Positions 60,690-64,000 of a stretch of DNA of 64,000 bases are shown piece after piece (positions within the stretch are counted from its first letter, which is position 1; each line of letters starts with the position of its first letter). The stretch is taken from the NCBI GenBank assembly GCA_026120185.1, contig JANUWF010001475.1:248001-312000 (forward strand), given 5' to 3'. The stretch comes from Voacanga thouarsii (Eukaryota; Streptophyta; Magnoliopsida; Gentianales; Apocynaceae). Made by a program: the position numbers and the translations under genes. The notes beneath the pieces are model-generated. The model saw nothing but the letters and a program-made list of their open reading frames with translations, made no database searches and was not told the origin of the DNA.

Positions 60690-62366
60690 CACTACTAGAA
60701 ACTAGGCAATCAGCCACGGAAATTAGCCACGGAAACTGGCGTAGGAGATCACCCACGGATCAGCCACAAAAATTTTTAAAAAATTGATTATATTTTGATA
60801 AAAGATTTTCGTGGCTGATTCATAGGTGATCAGCCACGAATCAGCCACGAAAATATTTTTTCAATATATAATCAATATTTGATAAAAAATGTCGTGGTGA
60901 TTCGTGGTAAATCGATACTAATCGATCACGGATATTTTCGTAGCGATCAGTTTAATCAACCACGAAAATCTTTTATCAATATATAATCAATTTTTTAAAT
61001 TTTTTTGTGGTTGATTTGTAGGTGATCACCACGAAAATATCCGTAGTGATTCGTGGCGATTCACCCACTGAATCAGCTACTGAAAAGCTTTTATCAAATA
61101 TTAATTATATATTGATAAAAGATTTTGTGGTCGATTCGTGAGTGAATCAACCACTAACGACTACGGACATTTTCGTGGTCGTTCACCTACTTAATCAACC
61201 ACTGAAAATCTTTTATCAATATATAATCAATTTTTTAAAAATTTTCGTGGTGATCCGTAGTCGATCATCACAAATCAGCCACGGATTTTTTTCGTGGTTG
61301 ATCTCCTACGAATCAGCCACGAAAATCTTTGATCAATATATATTTATAAATAAATATTTAAAAATATTTATATATAAATTAATATTTCTTTACATATAAC
61401 TATTTATATATAAATACATAAAAAATATTTTATATATAAATATAAATATAAATATAAATATTTATAAATATATATAAATAAATATTTATATATAAATAAA
61501 AATTCATATTTATTTTATATATTTTTAAAAATATTTATATATAAATATTTATAAATATAGATATATAGATAAATATTTATAAATATTTATCTATATAAAT
61601 AAATATATTATATATATACATATGTATATATATATATATATACATACATACATACACATATATCAATACATGCATATATTATATATATATATGTATATAT
61701 TTGAAAAAATTATTTGATAAAAACGATAAAATAATTAACAGTATATAAACTTTTAATTATATAAATATACAAAATAATTTATTATATTGAATAATATGGT
61801 TTCACAGTAAATTGAATATAATTGTTGTATTTTGTAATAGTATAAAGATTTGAAAAAAAATACAAAATGAATGTTAGGAATGGTTTAAATGAAAAAAAAA
61901 AAGAGACATGTCCAAGCAATTGGGATAGCCCAATTGGTAAAGTCTCAACTTTTCATATGGGAGGTCATGGGTTCAACTCTCAGAGACTCAAAACATTATG
62001 GGTTATGGACCACAATGGTTGCTGCTATGATCATGTGTGCTTGGTCCACGAAGGCGTTCCGTGGCTAATGACTTTTTTTAATTAAAATAAAATTTGGGTT
62101 GTATTTATTAAATCGTTCCGTGGCTGATGACTTTTTTTAATTAAAATAAAAATTAATTATTATTTATTAAATCAGCCACGGAATTTATTAATCAACCACG
62201 AAATATTCCCTGGCTAATCACCCACGGAAATAATTTTCATGGCTGATTAATTAGCTACGACGATTTTAGCCACGAAAAAATTTCCGTGGCTGAGATCAAT
62301 CAGTCACGAAATTTGGTCGATCAGCCACGGAATTTGGCGTGGGTGATCGGCCATTTTCCAGTAGTG
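60690..62366 (+). mobile_element. Non-autonomous CACTA element with TIRs and TGT target duplication
   Basis: The left end is CACTACTAGAAACTAGGC and the right end, read in reverse, CACTACTGGAAAATGGCC, both followed by GATCA.CCACG-type subterminal repeats (AATCAGCCACG / CGTGGCTGATT) that recur throughout. The flanks are TGT at 60687-60689 and TGT at 62367-62369, the 3-bp duplication expected for CACTA. Length is about 1.68 kb with no transposase. It is inserted in the palindromic array; the corresponding region of copy A (about 11575-11600) lacks it. The centre holds an AT-rich tract and a SINE-like segment. Confidence 0.9.
61905..62085 (+). mobile_element. SINE-like segment with perfect A and B boxes
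   Basis: TAGCCCAATTG (61926-61936) and GGTTCAACTCT (61970-61980) fit the Pol III A- and B-box consensus exactly at tRNA-like spacing. The surroundings can be drawn as a degenerate tRNA, and the downstream tail is unrelated, as in a tRNA-derived SINE. Its ends and any target duplication are not resolved. It lies inside the nested CACTA element. Confidence 0.55.
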
Positions 62367-62574
62367 TGTGTGTGTGTTTGTGTTGAAATAGTAGAATGCG
62401 TGAAAAGACATTATTAAAGTTGAAATATTTATATATATAATATAAATATGATATTATTAAATATATATATGTATATATGTATTACTATAATATATGTATT
62501 TGTCGCAATTGAATATATATATGTATGTATATATATTAATTTGTATGAATATGTATATATATGTATATATGTTC

Positions 62575-62575
<1 letters not shown>

Positions 62576-62621
<46 letters not shown>

Positions 62622-62785
62622 AAATATGCTACATAGACACCCATACTAACATAAATAAAACGTGTATATGTATATATTAATATATATATATATGTGTATA
62701 TATGTATATGTATCTATTTTTATATTAAAAAGTATATTAACATATATATATATATATATATATATATTTTTAAATGCTATACTAA

Positions 62786-62830
<45 letters not shown>
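62576..62830. repeat. (TA)n-rich microsatellites
   Basis: Several long TA/TATG runs; all ORFs across them are compositional artefacts. Confidence 0.9.
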
Positions 62831-62833
<3 letters not shown>

Positions 62834-63779
62834 TTAAATTCACAATTAGCAACGGATATATGGTAATTTATTTTTTTAATTTTAAAAATAAATTTATTTT
62901 TAAATTTTAGAAGTTCGTTGCAAATTCCTCGCTAATTGTGACGGATTTGTGAGGGTTTAGTTTTTTAAATTTTAAAAAATAAATTTATTTTTAAATTTTA
63001 AATGGCCGTCGCAAATGTCTTGTTAATTTGCGACGGATTTGCGAGGGCTTATTTTATTAATTTAAAAAATAATTTGATTTTTAAATTTTGGGTGATCATC
63101 GCAAATCTCTCACTAATTGCGAAGGATTTGTGAGGGTTTATTTTTTTTAATTTTAAAAAAATTTGTTTTTAATTTTTGGATGACCTTCACATATCCCTCA
63201 CTAATTACGATGGATTCACGAGGACTTATTTTTTAATTTTAAAAAATAAATTTATTTTTAAATTTTGGATGGCTATCGCAAATCCCTCACTAATTGCAAC
63301 AGATTTGTGAGGGTTTATTTTTTAAATTTTAAAAAATAAATTTAATTTTAAATTTTGGATGGCCACCACAAATCCCTCGCTAATTATGATGGATTTGCGA
63401 TGGGTTATTTGTTAATTTTAAAAAATAAATTTATTTTTAAATTTCAGAAAGTCATCGCAAATCCCTCTCTAATTGTGACGGATTTTCGACGGCACTTTAA
63501 TTTTTTAGTGTTAATTAAATATGAAAAAGGTTATCGTAAAGCCGTCGCAATTAGTGATGGATTTGCAATGACTTTCAATTTTATTAGTGCTAATGAATAA
63601 TTAAAAAAAAAAAGCCGTCACAAATCCATTTCTAATTTGAGACGGCTAGATATCCATCGCTAATCTGTCGCTATCACCGACGTATTAGCAATGGAAATTT
63701 AAAAAAATAAATTTATTTTCAAAATTTTTATTACCATTGCTTTTCCGAATGGAATTTTTATTCGCGTAGGAAACTACAA

Positions 63780-64000
63780 GCAGGGGAGTACTCGAATGGA
63801 ATTAAGTCGAACTTTAACAGTCGAACTTTACTATTTTCATATAAGGCTTGAATTCAAGTTTGAATTCGATTCAAATGTTAAATCTTGATTTGAACTCAAT
63901 TCGTTTGAAATATTTTAAAGTTCAAGTTCAATTATAATAAGTTGAAAAGCTCGAATTCAAGTTTAAACTCAAGCTCGAATTTAAATTAGTATTTTTATAA
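63780..64000. repeat. TTCGAGTT-rich dispersed repeat, partial copy at the window edge
   Basis: Same ordered wording as 58300-58500; runs off the window. Confidence 0.55.

Larger units (their letters stand above)
59597..63750 (+). mobile_element. CACTA-type palindromic array, copy B, split by a nested CACTA element
   Basis: Units like those in copy A (CATCGCAAATCCCTCGCTAAT...GCGACGGATTTGCGAGGG plus TTTTAAAAAATAAATTTATT) lie at about 60050-60660 and 62840-63740. The sequence GGATCAGGGTTTCAT..., ATAAAAAATTCACCAAAA matches copy A at 11470-11530, and GTGTTGAAATAGTA after the nested element matches 11608. The right end is lost at about 63750, where another repeat starts; copy A retains that terminus. 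Confidence 0.6.

Overview
This window is AT-rich plant nuclear DNA, very probably from an angiosperm. The evidence is intron-containing gene pieces of plant type (RWP-RK, TOPLESS, xylose isomerase), a hevamine-like class III chitinase, and a dense load of plant transposons: CACTA, Copia, Tat/Athila-like and Tekay-like LTR elements, a TRIM, SINEs and a zf-RVT LINE. The species cannot be named from sequence alone. Only one clearly intact protein-coding gene is visible: a class III (GH18) chitinase at 55830-56765 on the minus strand. Almost everything else is a gene relic or a mobile element.

Layout. 1-7.9 kb: the C-terminal part of a CACTA (En/Spm) transposase relic and its flank, split by a 4.2-kb solo LTR. 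8.2-10.1 kb: a broken RWP-RK (RKD-type) gene and a fragment of an organelle/bacterial-type isoleucyl-tRNA synthetase. 10.2-11.2 kb: a TRIM element with three LTRs in tandem. 11.2-14.5 and 16.4-17.6 kb: tandem palindromic arrays (GCGACGGATTTGC type) ending in CACTA-type termini. 14.5-18.5 kb: two copies of a block normally found upstream of the chitinase genes. 20.4-26.2 kb: an island of minus-strand exon fragments from at least four unrelated genes (TOPLESS-like corepressor, HAD/FMN hydrolase, ClpX-like ATPase, xylose isomerase). 28.5-32.6 kb: chitinase relics, a LINE fragment and a chitinase copy broken by one missing base. 34.0-39.35 kb: a young Copia element with CAATA target duplications that carries an RWP-RK gene with its introns in antisense. 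39.4-45 kb: older LTR-retrotransposon remains and a TNP2 fragment. 45.9-51.1 kb: a second copy of the 1-7.9 kb block followed by another chitinase-upstream block. 53.3-53.6 kb: a glucose-6-phosphate 1-epimerase fragment. 55.0-59.6 kb: a chitinase relic, the intact chitinase and its upstream block. 59.6-63.75 kb: a second palindromic array with a nested CACTA element that has matching TGT target duplications and carries a SINE-like promoter.

How it fits together. The window is a decayed tandem chitinase locus. One unit (3' flank, gene, promoter, long upstream block) recurs at about 30.4-32.5 and 55.6-59.6 kb, and the upstream block alone recurs near 14.5, 17.6 and 49.6 kb. Successive transposon insertions spread the units apart. 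Paralogous blocks supply empty sites that date several insertions relative to one another. The most interesting observations are the two separate gene-capture situations: the multi-gene exon island, and the Copia element with the intron-bearing antisense RWP-RK gene.
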